Part shown: positions 28,574-37,326 of the stretch, piece after piece
Position numbering within the stretch: position 1 is the first letter of the stretch
Layout of the letters: every line of letters starts with the position of its first letter
Program-made: the position numbers and the translations under genes
DNA from: Leifsonia shinshuensis
GTDB taxonomy: Bacteria; Actinomycetota; Actinomycetes; Actinomycetales; Microbacteriaceae
Direction of reading: 5' to 3'
Assembly (NCBI RefSeq): GCF_022606355.1
Contig: NZ_JAHHZQ010000001.1
Coordinates: forward strand, 62,001 to 126,000
Length of the DNA stretch: 64,000 nucleotides
The notes under the pieces: model-generated
Databases searched by the model: none
The model's input: only the letters and a program-made list of their open reading frames with translations
What the model was told of the DNA's origin: nothing

Positions 28574-29446
28574 ATGAGCCTCCCCGCCGGCGACACCGTC
28601 GTCACCTACCCCGACGGCGATCTCGCCTCGACCGGGACCGTACTGCACCTGCAGCCGCTCGACGACGGGCGCACCGCCGTCATCCTCGACCGCACCGCGT
28701 TCCACCCGGTCGACCCGGTCTGGCCCGACCAGCCCGCCGACGCCGGCGTCCTGCTCGTCGGAGGCCGTTCCGTGCCCGTGGTCGCCGCCGTGGTCGGCGC
28801 GACCGACGGCACGGCGCTGCACGTCGGCGACGCACCGGTGCGCACCGGAACGCCAGGGTGGGCGTTCGTCGTCTGCCACCTCGTGGACGACGCGACCGGG
28901 ATCGAGCAGGGGGCGACGGCCGCGGTGGAGGCCGACCCGGAGCTCCGACGGGCGCTGTCGGCCGGGCACACCGCATGCCACCTGGCCTCCCTCGCCCTCG
29001 ACGACGCGCTCGCCGCGCTGTGGACGAAGGAGGTCCCGCTCGACGGCCGGGGTCGGCCCGCGTTCGACCAGCTCGCGATCGCCTCCTCCCGTATCCTCCC
29101 CTACGGATCGGTCGACGAGTACCGCATCGGCAAGAGCCTGCGCAAGAAGGGCTTCGCCGCGGCCGAACTCCCCGCGGCGCTCGGCGAGGTGACCGAGGCC
29201 GCGAACGTCCTGCTCGCGCAGTGGGTGGCCGCCGGCGACGACGTGGCCATCTCGATCGAACGCGACGGCGGCGGTCTCGGCGAGCGCCGCCGCTGGCGGG
29301 CGGACCTCCCCGGCGGCGCCGTCGAGATCCCGTGCGGCGGAACGCACCTGCGCTCGCTGGCCGGGCTGTCCGCGATCCGTATCCAGCTCGACTACGACAC
29401 CGGGGAATCCTCCCTCACGATGCGCACGACCGTCGAGCACGTGTGA
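28574..29446 (+). CDS. AlaX-like alanyl-tRNA editing domain protein
   Basis: A 290-residue protein. The zinc ligands of the AlaRS/AlaX editing domain are visible as H132-x3-H136 (in SAGHTACHLASLAL) and C254-x3-H258 (in EIPCGGTHLRSL). An N-terminal beta-barrel-like part (1-100) fits the AlaX architecture. It would deacylate tRNA-Ala mischarged with serine or glycine. TAGGCT at 28562-28567 stands 6 bases before ATG (leaderless). It is downstream of the betaine operon but has its own promoter. The family assignment is by motif; the substrate is inferred. Confidence 0.8.
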   Translation: MSLPAGDTVVTYPDGDLASTGTVLHLQPLDDGRTAVILDRTAFHPVDPVWPDQPADAGVLLVGGRSVPVVAAVVGATDGTALHVGDAPVRTGTPGWAFVVCHLVDDATGIEQGATAAVEADPELRRALSAGHTACHLASLALDDALAALWTKEVPLDGRGRPAFDQLAIASSRILPYGSVDEYRIGKSLRKKGFAAAELPAALGEVTEAANVLLAQWVAAGDDVAISIERDGGGLGERRRWRADLPGGAVEIPCGGTHLRSLAGLSAIRIQLDYDTGESSLTMRTTVEHV

Positions 29447-29461
29447 CCCCGACGGGCAGCA

Positions 29462-29526
29462 CTGCCGAGGGGCGCGTGAACGCCCCTAACGGCGCGTTTC
29501 AGGGGCGTATGCGTGCCCCTCGGCAG
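29462..29526. repeat. Long palindrome D between convergent AlaX-like and NERD genes
   Basis: Arms 29462-29487 and 29501-29526 form outer (12-bp) and inner (8-bp) perfect stems, separated by six mostly mismatched positions. It shares the GAGGGGC...ACGCCCCTAA layout of palindromes B and C. It lies 16 bases after the AlaX-like stop and just before the NERD gene stop. Confidence 0.8.
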
Positions 29527-29530
29527 CTCC

Positions 29531-30325
29531 CTAGTGCGGGAGGAGCGGCAGCGCGACCGCGATGCCGGCCAGGGCGACGGCGAGCACCCAGCCGACGCGC
29601 ACCAGCTGGGCGGTGCGCACTTCCCGCTCGATGAGGGCGAAACGTTCGAGCGTGTCGGCAGACGACTCGGCGGGACGCCACGTCGCCGGGTCGTCGAAGA
29701 GCCGGGCGACGGCGGCGACGGTCGCAGCGTCGACCACCGACGGGCGCCGGGTCAACCAGCGCAGCAGCGTCTCCGACCGGAGGACGCGCACGCGCCGCGG
29801 CTGCTGTCGCACGGTGACCTCCTTGGTTCCGACGAGCACGACGAGGGCCGTCACCGGCGTCACGAGTCCCGCCTGAGCGAGCACCCCGCGCACGCGGGAG
29901 GCCTCCAGGTCGGAGTTGCGCAGGTACGGCTGCTTCTGCCCGGCCACCATGACGGCACGCTCGGCGACCCAGACCCGCTGGCCCCGGTGGTGCTTGGTGT
30001 TGATGACGAAGACACCGGCGGGGCCGACCACGACGTGGTCCACGTCGGCCACGGCGCCGTTCTCGTCCGGGCGGGTGCCGACGGGCACTGCGTGGAAGAC
30101 GCTCCAGCCGTCGGGGAGACGGTCCAGGAGGGCTCCGACTTCGCGCTCGCCGAGAGCGCCGGCGAACCACGGCTCGGTCTCGGCGCCGAGCGGGCGTGCC
30201 CCGAGCGCCCGGGCGAGCGGCGAACGCGGGGGAGACTGGGTGTGCAACCGCACCACCTGCTCCATCACCGCAGCCCCGGGGGCGCGGTCGCGCATGCGCG
30301 TCGTGCGCCGTCCGTCGTCGTTCAT
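29531..30325 (-). CDS. NERD-domain membrane-anchored protein
   Basis: A 264-residue protein. Residues 55-160 contain a nuclease-related domain: ALGEREVGALLDRL, then VADVDHVVVGPAGVFVINTKHH. The acidic residue of the usual E-x-K motif is Asn here (N-T-K), a variant I have seen associated with actinobacterial members, so nuclease activity is uncertain. A single hydrophobic segment closes the C-terminus (VGWVLAVALAGIAVALPLL). GTG or later starts are possible, but ATG 30325 has TACGCT (minus strand 30338-30333) 7 bases ahead. The role is unknown. Confidence 0.82.
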   Translation of the reverse strand: MNDDGRRTTRMRDRAPGAAVMEQVVRLHTQSPPRSPLARALGARPLGAETEPWFAGALGEREVGALLDRLPDGWSVFHAVPVGTRPDENGAVADVDHVVVGPAGVFVINTKHHRGQRVWVAERAVMVAGQKQPYLRNSDLEASRVRGVLAQAGLVTPVTALVVLVGTKEVTVRQQPRRVRVLRSETLLRWLTRRPSVVDAATVAAVARLFDDPATWRPAESSADTLERFALIEREVRTAQLVRVGWVLAVALAGIAVALPLLPH

Positions 30326-30389
30326 CCCTGACAGCGTAAAGAGCGGGAAGCGGGCCCTGAAGTCCCCACTGAGGGACGAAATCCGCGGC

Positions 30390-30617
30390 CTACCCTTGGC
30401 CGGGTGCCCCCTCGGCGCGGGGCAGATCCTCGGTCTCCTGAGCGTCGTCGTGCGCGCGGTCGCCCTGGCCGCGCGCGCCGTCACCCGGCAGCCGCTCCTC
30501 GAGCGATTCGTTGCGGCCGGCGACCTCCTCGAGGGCGTCCTCGGGAGTCTCGCCGAGTTGGGCCACCCGGTCGGCCAGGTCGTGCGCGTCGAGCGGCTCG
30601 TCGTGTCGGTCGGTCAT
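30390..30617 (-). CDS. Small acidic hypothetical protein
   Basis: 75 residues, highly hydrophilic: an acidic helical first half (DEPLDAHDLADRVAQLGE, then TPEDALEEVAGRNESLEE) and a disordered Gly/Asp/Arg-rich tail. Not recognised. Evidence for coding is the TACAGT box (minus strand 30630-30625) exactly 7 bases before ATG 30617 and the clean charged composition. It is upstream of the NERD gene on the same strand, 64 bases apart; no shared function can be claimed. Confidence 0.62.
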   Translation of the reverse strand: MTDRHDEPLDAHDLADRVAQLGETPEDALEEVAGRNESLEERLPGDGARGQGDRAHDDAQETEDLPRAEGAPGQG

Positions 30618-30674
30618 GCCGTGCACTGTACGCCGCCGCGCGACGCGACCGGGCGCCGTGGAGCGGTTCGGTCG

Positions 30675-30923
30675 TCAGACGACGATGTCCACCGCGTAGA
30701 CCTGATCGGTGGGATGACCCGCCTTCTCGTGCACGCGCATCACCGCCTCCTTCGACGGTCCGGTGGAGAGGCAGAACACCTTCCCGCTCTCCGGATCGAG
30801 CCAGGCCTTCTCGAAGTGCACGCCCTCCTCGCCCTCGACGGCCAGGTCGGCATCGTGCGCCTCGGCCAGCTGGTCCTGCGTGACACCGACGAACCCGTCG
30901 TGAACATCCATGAATCGTGCCAT
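30675..30923 (-). CDS. DUF4242 / SCO4226-type nickel-binding-like protein
   Basis: An 82-residue ferredoxin-like protein: MARFMDVHDGFVGVTQDQL, FEKAWLDPESGKVFCLSTGPS and EAVMRVHEKAGHPTDQVYAVD. These match the DUF4242 family, for which a Streptomyces member binds nickel. The Cys in VFCLS and the His residues are candidate ligands. GGGAG stands before ATG 30923 on the minus strand. It is divergent from the large LuxR-type regulator, which may control it. Confidence 0.85.
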   Translation of the reverse strand: MARFMDVHDGFVGVTQDQLAEAHDADLAVEGEEGVHFEKAWLDPESGKVFCLSTGPSKEAVMRVHEKAGHPTDQVYAVDIVV

Positions 30924-31032
30924 GATCGGCTCCCTTCCTCGCTCCCAGCGTGGCGGCGGCCGAGCGTGCGCGGCATCGGTCATCCGACCGATCCCGGTAC
31001 TGCACGCTCGACCGCGGCGCTATGCTTCGGCC

Positions 31033-33855
31033 ATGGATGCGGGTGCCGCGTCATCGCTCGGCCTCCAGCGGGTGTGTCCGGTCTTCGTGGGCCGGGAGGA
31101 CCTCCTCGCCCTGGCGTCCCGCCGGAAGGCGGAGGCGGCAGCGGGACACGGCGGTGTGCTCCTCATCTCGGGCGAGGCCGGCATCGGCAAGTCCCGGCTG
31201 CTGGACGAGGTCGTCGCGAGCGCGGGAGGGCGGCGCCTCCGCGCTGACGCCTACGCCGACGACCGCGAGACCCCGGGAATGCTGATCCTGGACATCGCGA
31301 CGGCGCTGGAGGACGCAGGGGAGCACGCCGCCGCCGCCCACCTACGCGGACTCGTCCTCGACGGGCCCGTGCCCTGGCCGCCGGAGGCCGAGGCCGACCG
31401 CCCTCGCCGGCTCGTGGTGGCGCAGCTGGCGTCCGCGCTCGCCGCGGTCCTCGCGACGCCGACCGTGCTCACGCTGGAGGACCTGCACTGGGCGGACGCG
31501 CTCAGCCTCGACGTCCTGAGACGGGTGGCCGTCGCCGTCCGCGAGCGGCCCAGCCTGGTGGTCGCGACGTTCCGCACCGAGGACAGCCGGATCTCCGCCG
31601 CCGCGACCGCGTGGCGGCTGGATGTCGTCGCGCACCGCTTGGCCGAAGAGGTCCGACCGGTCCGGCTCGACGCCGACGGCGTCTCGCGGATGGTCGCCGC
31701 GATCCGGCGGAGTCCAACCTCGCAGGACGCGCTCGCCCGCCTCGTCGCCGTGAGCGACGGCATTCCGTTGCAGGTGGAAGAGCTGCTGGCGGCCGGTGCG
31801 GGCGGGGAGCCCGAGACCGTCGCCGCCGCGGTGCTGTCGCGGATGCGGGGTCTTTCCGCGCCGGCGGTTGCGGTGCTGGAGGCCGCGGCGGTCGTCGGTC
31901 GTGACTTCGACGACGGGATCCTCTCGGTCGTCATCGGCGAGGAGGTGGACCGCGACGCGCAGGAGGCGGCACTCGACGAGCTGGTCGGACGGCACTTCCT
32001 GGTCCGCACGCCGAGCGGTTCGTTCGACTTCCGGCACGCGCTCATCCGCGACGCGGTGTACTCCGTGCTGCCGTCCGGTCGACGCCGGGTGCTGCACAGC
32101 CGGGTGGTCGACGCCGGGGCCGGGCTGTCCGACGCCTTGCTGTCCCTGCACAGCGAGCGGGCGGGCCGAGCACGGGAGGCGTATGCGCTCGCCCGGCGGG
32201 CTGCTGCCCGGGCTTCCGCCCTCTCCGCGCACCGCGAGGCGGTCGACCTCTATCGCCGCGCGCAGCGCACCCTCCCGCTCGGCCTCGGCGTGCAGGAACG
32301 CGCCGACCTGCTGCGCCGCCTGGGCGCGGAGCTGGCCGCCGCGGATGAGAACACCGAAGCGGAACGGGAACTGAGCAGGGCCGTCGACTTCTATCGCACG
32401 GCCGGCGCCGACGTGGAGGCCGCGGCCGTCGTCCCGTCCCTCGTCGCCTCGCGCCACCTGCTCGGGGCCGACTATTCGGCGCGGGTCTCGGCGATCCGCG
32501 CGGCACTGGGCTGGATCGACGGCGACGACCGCGGGCAGGCGCGCGAGGTGCGCGGCCGGCTGCTGGCGGCGCACGCGGCCGCCGCCATGCTGGAGCGCCG
32601 CCTGGACGACGCACGGAACGTGGCAGAGGAGGCGCGCGGACTCCTCACTGCCGAGAGCGACCGAATCGCGATCGACGCCACCCTCGGCTCGGTGCTCGTC
32701 TTCGCGGGAGCGGGCGAGCCGGCCTGGGAACTGCTGCGCTCCGCGGCGGAGGGCGGTGCAGAGCACGGCGAGGAGGAGGCCGCCGCCCGGGCGTACCGGA
32801 TGCTCGGATCGAGCGCCTCCGTGCTGCTTCAGTACGAGCGCGGTTCGGAGTGGCTCGCTGCCGGGATCGCCTACGCCGAGCGCATCGAACGGTGGAACGA
32901 CGCACACTACCTCGCGGCGCACCTGGCGCACGTGCGCTGGGCGACCGGCGACCTCGCCGGAGCGGAGGCCATGGCCTCCCGTACCCTGGCCGACGGTCGC
33001 GGCGGGATCACCACGGAGGTGACCGCGCTGCACGTGCTCGGCTATTGCGCGCTGTCGGCGGGGGACCTGCCGCGCGCGCGGGAGGTGCTGACGCAGGCCA
33101 GGGCGATCGGTGAGCGCATGCAGGAGTTGCAGCGGCTGTCGCCGGCCCTCTGGGGGCTCGCCGAAGTGGCGCTGCGGTCGGGGGACCCACGGGCTTCCGT
33201 GCGACTGTGCGAGCGCGGCGCACAGGAGTCGCGCCGCGTGGAGGACTCGGCCTACGTCTTTCCCTTCGCCGTCACCGGGGTACGGGCGCACCTCTCCGTG
33301 GGCGACAGCGACGGTGCGCGCGCCTGGCTCGACGAGGTGACGGCGCTCGTCGAGCGGCGGAGGATCCCCGGGACCGAGTGCGCGCTCCGACACGCGGCCG
33401 GCCTCCTCGCGCTCCGCGAGCGGCGGCTGACCGAGGCGCGCGACCTGCTCGCCGACGCCTCCGCGGGCTGGGACGCCGCCGGGCGCTGGTGGGAGGGTTC
33501 GCAAGCGCTGCTCGACCGGGCGGAGTGCGCCCGGCGGACACGCAGCCCCCTGGAGGCGGCGCAGCTCCTGGCCGCCGCACGCGAGCGCGTGGCCGGGACC
33601 GCCCTCCAAGCTCCGGCCGACGAGCTGACGGCTCGACTGGCGGAGGGTGTGGCGCCGACCCTGCTGAGCGCCAGGGAGGACGAGGTGGCGAGGCGCATCG
33701 CGACGGGCGCCACGAACCGCCAGATCGCGGAGGCGCTCCACATCACACCGCGCACGGTCGCGACGCACGTGGAGCACATCCTCACGAAACTCGGGGCCTC
33801 GCGTCGGGCGGAGATCGCCGCGTGGGCGGCCGACCGCGAGACTGCGGTCGAGTGA
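31033..33855 (+). CDS. Large ATP-binding LuxR-type (LAL) regulator
   Basis: A 940-residue regulator. The N-terminus holds an AAA/STAND ATPase with Walker A GEAGIGKS (47-54) and Walker B VLTLEDLHWAD. The middle 500 residues are helical TPR-like repeats. The C-terminal 60 residues are a LuxR helix-turn-helix (LLSAREDEVARRIATG, then TNRQIAEALHITPRTVATH). LAL proteins activate transcription after ligand and ATP binding. TATGCT at 31021-31026 is 6 bases before ATG 31033 (leaderless). It is divergent from the DUF4242 gene, a candidate target. Confidence 0.93.
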   Translation: MDAGAASSLGLQRVCPVFVGREDLLALASRRKAEAAAGHGGVLLISGEAGIGKSRLLDEVVASAGGRRLRADAYADDRETPGMLILDIATALEDAGEHAAAAHLRGLVLDGPVPWPPEAEADRPRRLVVAQLASALAAVLATPTVLTLEDLHWADALSLDVLRRVAVAVRERPSLVVATFRTEDSRISAAATAWRLDVVAHRLAEEVRPVRLDADGVSRMVAAIRRSPTSQDALARLVAVSDGIPLQVEELLAAGAGGEPETVAAAVLSRMRGLSAPAVAVLEAAAVVGRDFDDGILSVVIGEEVDRDAQEAALDELVGRHFLVRTPSGSFDFRHALIRDAVYSVLPSGRRRVLHSRVVDAGAGLSDALLSLHSERAGRAREAYALARRAAARASALSAHREAVDLYRRAQRTLPLGLGVQERADLLRRLGAELAAADENTEAERELSRAVDFYRTAGADVEAAAVVPSLVASRHLLGADYSARVSAIRAALGWIDGDDRGQAREVRGRLLAAHAAAAMLERRLDDARNVAEEARGLLTAESDRIAIDATLGSVLVFAGAGEPAWELLRSAAEGGAEHGEEEAAARAYRMLGSSASVLLQYERGSEWLAAGIAYAERIERWNDAHYLAAHLAHVRWATGDLAGAEAMASRTLADGRGGITTEVTALHVLGYCALSAGDLPRAREVLTQARAIGERMQELQRLSPALWGLAEVALRSGDPRASVRLCERGAQESRRVEDSAYVFPFAVTGVRAHLSVGDSDGARAWLDEVTALVERRRIPGTECALRHAAGLLALRERRLTEARDLLADASAGWDAAGRWWEGSQALLDRAECARRTRSPLEAAQLLAAARERVAGTALQAPADELTARLAEGVAPTLLSAREDEVARRIATGATNRQIAEALHITPRTVATHVEHILTKLGASRRAEIAAWAADRETAVE

Positions 33856-33874
33856 GGGGACTACGATTCCGGAC

Positions 33875-34138
33875 ATGAGCCGCATCGAAGCCGGGATCGT
33901 CGCCTACACCCTCTCGTCGGACTACTACGCCCGCGTCGGCGCCGACTTCGACACCGAGGCGGTGGACGACGCCATCCTCGCGGAGCTCAACCGCAGACTG
34001 CCGTCGGGCATCGTCGTCGAACGCAGCGGCAAGGTGCTGGCCGACGAGGAGCTGGCCGAGGAGGCGCGTTCGCTCGACTGGCCGGCGCTCCTGCAGCAGA
34101 TCGACGTGGATCAGATCCTCGCCGATCACGCGCGCTGA
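33875..34138 (+). CDS. Hypothetical protein, 87 residues
   Basis: A small acidic soluble protein (starts MSRIEAGIVAYTLSSDYYAR, ends DQILADHAR). The pattern of alternating hydrophobic residues and Asp/Glu-rich helices gives no family that I recognise. TACGAT at 33862-33867 is 7 bases before ATG 33875. It may also be transcribed with the LAL regulator, 19 bases upstream. Its 3' end overlaps the convergent photolyase gene by 13 bases. Confidence 0.75.
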   Translation: MSRIEAGIVAYTLSSDYYARVGADFDTEAVDDAILAELNRRLPSGIVVERSGKVLADEELAEEARSLDWPALLQQIDVDQILADHAR

Positions 34139-35526
34139 GTCGACGCCCTGACCGTGTCGTAGGCGGCGAGGGCCGCCCGGCGCGTCTCGGCGAGGTCGAC
34201 GACGGGCTCGGGATAGTCGAGGCCGTCCCACTCCGGCACCCAGCGGCGCACGTAGTCGCCGTGCGGGTCGAACTTCGTGCGCTGGAGCTCGGGGTTGAAC
34301 ACGCGGAAGTACGGCGCCGCGTCGGCTCCGGAGCCGGCGACCCACTGCCAGTTGAACGGGTTGCTGGCCGGATCGGCGTCGACCAGGGTGTCCCAGAACC
34401 ACTGCTCGCCGAGTCGCCAGTCGATGAGCAGGTTCTTGGTGAGGAACGACGCCGTGACCATCCGCACCCGGTTGTGCATGGTGCCCGTCGTCGACAGTTC
34501 GCGCATTCCGGCGTCCACGAGGGGGATGCCCGTGCGGCCCCGCTGCCAGGCGTGCAGGGCGCCGGGGTGCAGGCGCGGCCACGGGAAGGCGTCGTACTGG
34601 CGGTGGATGTTGACGGTGGCGGCGTCCGGGTGCGCGAAGAGCGTGTGGTAGGCGAACTCGCGCCAGCCGAGCTCGGAGAGGAAGACCGCCGCGCTGTCGG
34701 CGACACCGGGGTCGTGCTCGCGTGCGGCGGAGGCGGCGTGCCAGACCTGGTGCGGGCTGAGCTCGCCCCAGCGCAGGCGGGGCGAGAGCCGGGATGTGGC
34801 GTCGACGCCCGGAATGTCGCGGTCGTCCCTGTAGCGCGCGAGATCGTCGCGGACGAAGCGTGCCAGGTCGGTGTGCGCGGAACGTTCTCCCGGTTCCCAG
34901 GCGTCGCGCAGGCCTCCCGCCCAGTCCGGTCGGGTGGGCAGCAGCCCGAGGTCGTCGATGCGGAGGCCGTCCGGGAGGCCGGCCGTCGGAAACCCGCCGG
35001 GCGTCGGCAGGGGCATGCGCGGGGCCGGCGCGGAAAGACACGCCCGCCAGAACGGCGAGAAGACCGAGAAGGCCGTGCCGGCGCCGGTGCGGATCGTCCA
35101 CGGCTCGAAGAGCAGGTTCGCGCCGAAGCTCCCGGCATCGAGCCCCGCCTCGCGCGCCGCCGACTTCACGGCGGCGTCGATGGCCCGTTCCGCTCCGCCG
35201 TAGCGGCGGTTCCAGAACAGCGCTGCGGCGTCGAGCTCGGCGATCAGGGCCTTCAGCTCGCTCTCCGCCGCACCGCGACGCACGAGGAGCCGGGACCCGC
35301 GGGCACGCAGCTCCGCATCCAGGGCGACGAGGCTGTGATGCAGCCACCAGCGCGCGGCGGCACCCGGCGGCCGCAGGCCGGGGGAGACGTCGTCCCAGAG
35401 GTAGACGCAGACCACCGGCCTGCCGCTGCGCACGGCGGCGTCGAGTGCGGGATTGTCGGCGACCCGGAGGTCGTCGCGGAACCAGACGACCGCGGGCCGG
35501 CCGTCACTCGAGGCGCGGTCGCTCAC
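34126..35526 (-). CDS. phr: Deoxyribodipyrimidine photolyase
   Basis: A 466-residue class I CPD photolyase/cryptochrome. The N-terminal alpha/beta domain begins VVWFRDDLRVADNPAL. The FAD-binding helical domain has GELSPHQVWHA, FLSELGWREFAYHTLF, GIPLVDAGMRELSTTGTMHNRVRM and DWRLGEQWFWDTLVDADPASN (split family blocks; the HNR-R and D-W-R segments contact FAD). It repairs UV-induced pyrimidine dimers with blue light. Its start codon overlaps the stop of the upstream metallo-hydrolase gene, so they form one operon. Confidence 0.95.
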   Translation of the reverse strand: MSDRASSDGRPAVVWFRDDLRVADNPALDAAVRSGRPVVCVYLWDDVSPGLRPPGAAARWWLHHSLVALDAELRARGSRLLVRRGAAESELKALIAELDAAALFWNRRYGGAERAIDAAVKSAAREAGLDAGSFGANLLFEPWTIRTGAGTAFSVFSPFWRACLSAPAPRMPLPTPGGFPTAGLPDGLRIDDLGLLPTRPDWAGGLRDAWEPGERSAHTDLARFVRDDLARYRDDRDIPGVDATSRLSPRLRWGELSPHQVWHAASAAREHDPGVADSAAVFLSELGWREFAYHTLFAHPDAATVNIHRQYDAFPWPRLHPGALHAWQRGRTGIPLVDAGMRELSTTGTMHNRVRMVTASFLTKNLLIDWRLGEQWFWDTLVDADPASNPFNWQWVAGSGADAAPYFRVFNPELQRTKFDPHGDYVRRWVPEWDGLDYPEPVVDLAETRRAALAAYDTVRASTQRA

Positions 35527-36161
35527 AGATCGAGCGTGTCGCCCGGCTCGAGCGCGAAGAACTCACCGCCGCCCTGCTCGGTCGCCCAGCCGATGCGGGC
35601 GTTCGACATGTCCTTGCCCGCACGCGAGAGCACCATCTCGTGCGTGGGGAAGCTGCGCTTCGGCTTGGTGGCGAGCACGTAGTCGATCGTCTCGGCGATC
35701 TTCAGCCAGGGTGCCCCGGCGGGGACGGCCAGCACGTCGACCTCCACGCCCTCCGGGATGACGAACGAGTCGCCCGCGTAGTACAGCTCGTCGTTGATGA
35801 GGACGCCCAGGTTGTCGACCACGGGGATGCTCTCGTGGATGACGGCGTGCCTCCCGCCGAAGAAGCGGAGGGTGAACGGGCCCGCCTCCACGGTGTCGCC
35901 CGCGTGCACCACGGTGATGTCGAAGTCGGCTGCGGCTCGGGCCACGCCCTCCGGCGCGAAGATCGGCACGTCGGGGTTCAGCTCGAGGACGCGGTTCAGC
36001 TGCTCGGGGGTCCAGTGGTCGGCGTGCTCGTGCGTGATCACCACGGCGGCCGTGTTGGCCGTGTCGGTCAGGGGCGAGGTGAACGATCCGGGATCCAGGA
36101 AGAGCTTCTTGCCGGAGTCTTCGAGGAGCAGGGCGGCGTGTTCGAACTTGGTGAGTCTCAT
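35523..36161 (-). CDS. Metallo-beta-lactamase-fold hydrolase
   Basis: A 212-residue MBL-fold protein of the UlaG/YtnP-like type. It starts MRLTKFEHAALLLED, has the metal motif THEHADHW (HxHxDH), then VVHAGDTVEAGPF, YYAGDSF (Asp ligand) and FPTHEMVLS (last His). GGAGG lies 10 bases before ATG 36161; an upstream ATG 36188 overlaps the divergent promoter. It is translationally coupled to the photolyase gene. The substrate is unknown; the pairing with a DNA-repair gene may be only positional. Confidence 0.9.
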   Translation of the reverse strand: MRLTKFEHAALLLEDSGKKLFLDPGSFTSPLTDTANTAAVVITHEHADHWTPEQLNRVLELNPDVPIFAPEGVARAAADFDITVVHAGDTVEAGPFTLRFFGGRHAVIHESIPVVDNLGVLINDELYYAGDSFVIPEGVEVDVLAVPAGAPWLKIAETIDYVLATKPKRSFPTHEMVLSRAGKDMSNARIGWATEQGGGEFFALEPGDTLDL

Positions 36162-36199
36162 GGCTTCATCATCCTCCAGCTGTGTCATAGTCGTGGTCT

Positions 36200-37114
36200 A
36201 TGCCTGTCTCCCCTCGGACCGTGGTCGTCGCGGTCAACCCGATGGCGTCGTTCGGCCGACGCCGCGAGGTCGGACCCCGGGTCGTCGAACGGCTGCGTGC
36301 CGCCGGCCACACCGCTGTCGCGGTGGACGAGGCCAACATCGAGCTGCTGCGCCGGGAGACGGCGCGGGCCGTGGCGGCCGGGGCGCACGCGCTGGTGGTC
36401 GTCGGGGGAGACGGGATGGCGAACCTCGGCATCAACATCGTCGCTCAGACCGACATCCCGCTCGGGATCGTGCCCAGCGGCACGGGCAACGACCTCGCCG
36501 ACGGCCTCGGCATCCCGACCGACGACAGTGAAGCGGCGATCGACCTGCTGCTCACGGCGTTGCAGCGCGCTCCGCGCGTGATCGACGCCGGTCTGGTGCG
36601 ACACGGAGAGCTGCACGCCGAGCTCACGACGTGGTTCGGCTGCGTGCTGTCGGCCGGTTTCGACGCGACCGTGAACGAGCGAGCGAACCTGATGACCCGC
36701 CCCCGCGGCCGCAGCCGCTACGTCTTCGCGCTGCTGCGCGAGCTGGCGACCCTGCACGCGCGCCCGTATCGGATCATGGTCGACGGCGAACAGCTCGCGA
36801 CGGACGCGATGCTGGTCTCGGTGGCCAACAACCGCTCCCTGGGCGGCGGGATGCGCATCGTGCCGCACGCCGAGCTCGACGACGGCCGCTTCGACCTCTT
36901 CATCGTGACGGCGATGTCGAGGCTACGGTTCCTGCGGCTCTTCCCGAAGGTCTTCCGCGGTGAGCACACGGGTCTCAGGGAGGTCTCCTTCCGTGCCCTG
37001 AGCACCGTGCGCATCGACGCGGACGGCGTGATCGCGTACGCCGACGGCGAGCGGATCGGCCCGCTTCCCGTCGAGGTCGCGATCGTCCCCGGCGCGCTCC
37101 GGGTACTCGCCTGA
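36200..37114 (+). CDS. Diacylglycerol/sphingosine kinase-family lipid kinase
   Basis: A 304-residue DAGK catalytic-domain protein. VVVAVNPMASFGRR begins the fold, VVVGGDGMANLG is the nucleotide-binding GGDG motif, and GIVPSGTGNDLADGLG is the second signature. The C-terminal half has family segments GGGMRIVPHAELDDG and IRIDADGVIAYADGE-like. It would phosphorylate diacylglycerol or a related lipid at the membrane. CATAGT at 36186-36191 lies 8 bases before ATG. A terminator follows the stop directly. Confidence 0.93.
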   Translation: MPVSPRTVVVAVNPMASFGRRREVGPRVVERLRAAGHTAVAVDEANIELLRRETARAVAAGAHALVVVGGDGMANLGINIVAQTDIPLGIVPSGTGNDLADGLGIPTDDSEAAIDLLLTALQRAPRVIDAGLVRHGELHAELTTWFGCVLSAGFDATVNERANLMTRPRGRSRYVFALLRELATLHARPYRIMVDGEQLATDAMLVSVANNRSLGGGMRIVPHAELDDGRFDLFIVTAMSRLRFLRLFPKVFRGEHTGLREVSFRALSTVRIDADGVIAYADGERIGPLPVEVAIVPGALRVLA

Positions 37115-37152
37115 GCGGGTCTGCGACACTCCCGGGATGACCCGCTCGTTTT
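37114..37152 (+). terminator. Terminator of the lipid kinase gene
   Basis: An 8-bp stem (37114-37121 with 37139-37146) starts in the stop codon and is followed by CGTTTT. It separates the kinase gene from tRNA-Glu. Confidence 0.6.
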
Positions 37153-37196
37153 GGAGGTGGGCGGCGATCTGTGGCATTATCGATGAGTTGCAAGAC

Positions 37197-37272
37197 GGCC
37201 CCATCGTCTAGCGGCCTAGGACGTCGCCCTCTCACGGCGGTAACGCGGGTTCAAATCCCGCTGGGGTCACCA
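37197..37272 (+). tRNA. tRNA-Glu, anticodon CTC
   Basis: Acceptor GGCCCCA (37197-37203) pairs with TGGGGTC (37262-37268), with discriminator A 37269, and CCA is encoded (37270-37272). The anticodon loop CCTCTCA region gives CTC (Glu, GAG codons). The T-arm is GGTTCAAATCC. A likely promoter is TTGGAG (37151-37156), 18-base spacer, CATTAT (37175-37180). An intrinsic terminator follows immediately. Confidence 0.96.
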
Positions 37273-37274
37273 TC

Positions 37275-37315
37275 GCCCGCTTCCCTTTATTCACAAGGGG
37301 AAGCGGGCCTTTTTC
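37275..37315 (+). terminator. Terminator of tRNA-Glu
   Basis: An 11-bp stem (37275-37285 with 37298-37308) with a 12-base loop, followed by five T from 37310. Textbook intrinsic terminator directly after the tRNA CCA end. Confidence 0.9.
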
Positions 37316-37326
37316 GAGTGAGCCGG

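Noticed and set aside
36162-36188. Earlier ATG (36188) for the metallo-hydrolase
   Set aside because: It overlaps the -10 box of the divergent lipid kinase gene, while ATG 36161 has GGAGG upstream and family similarity begins there.
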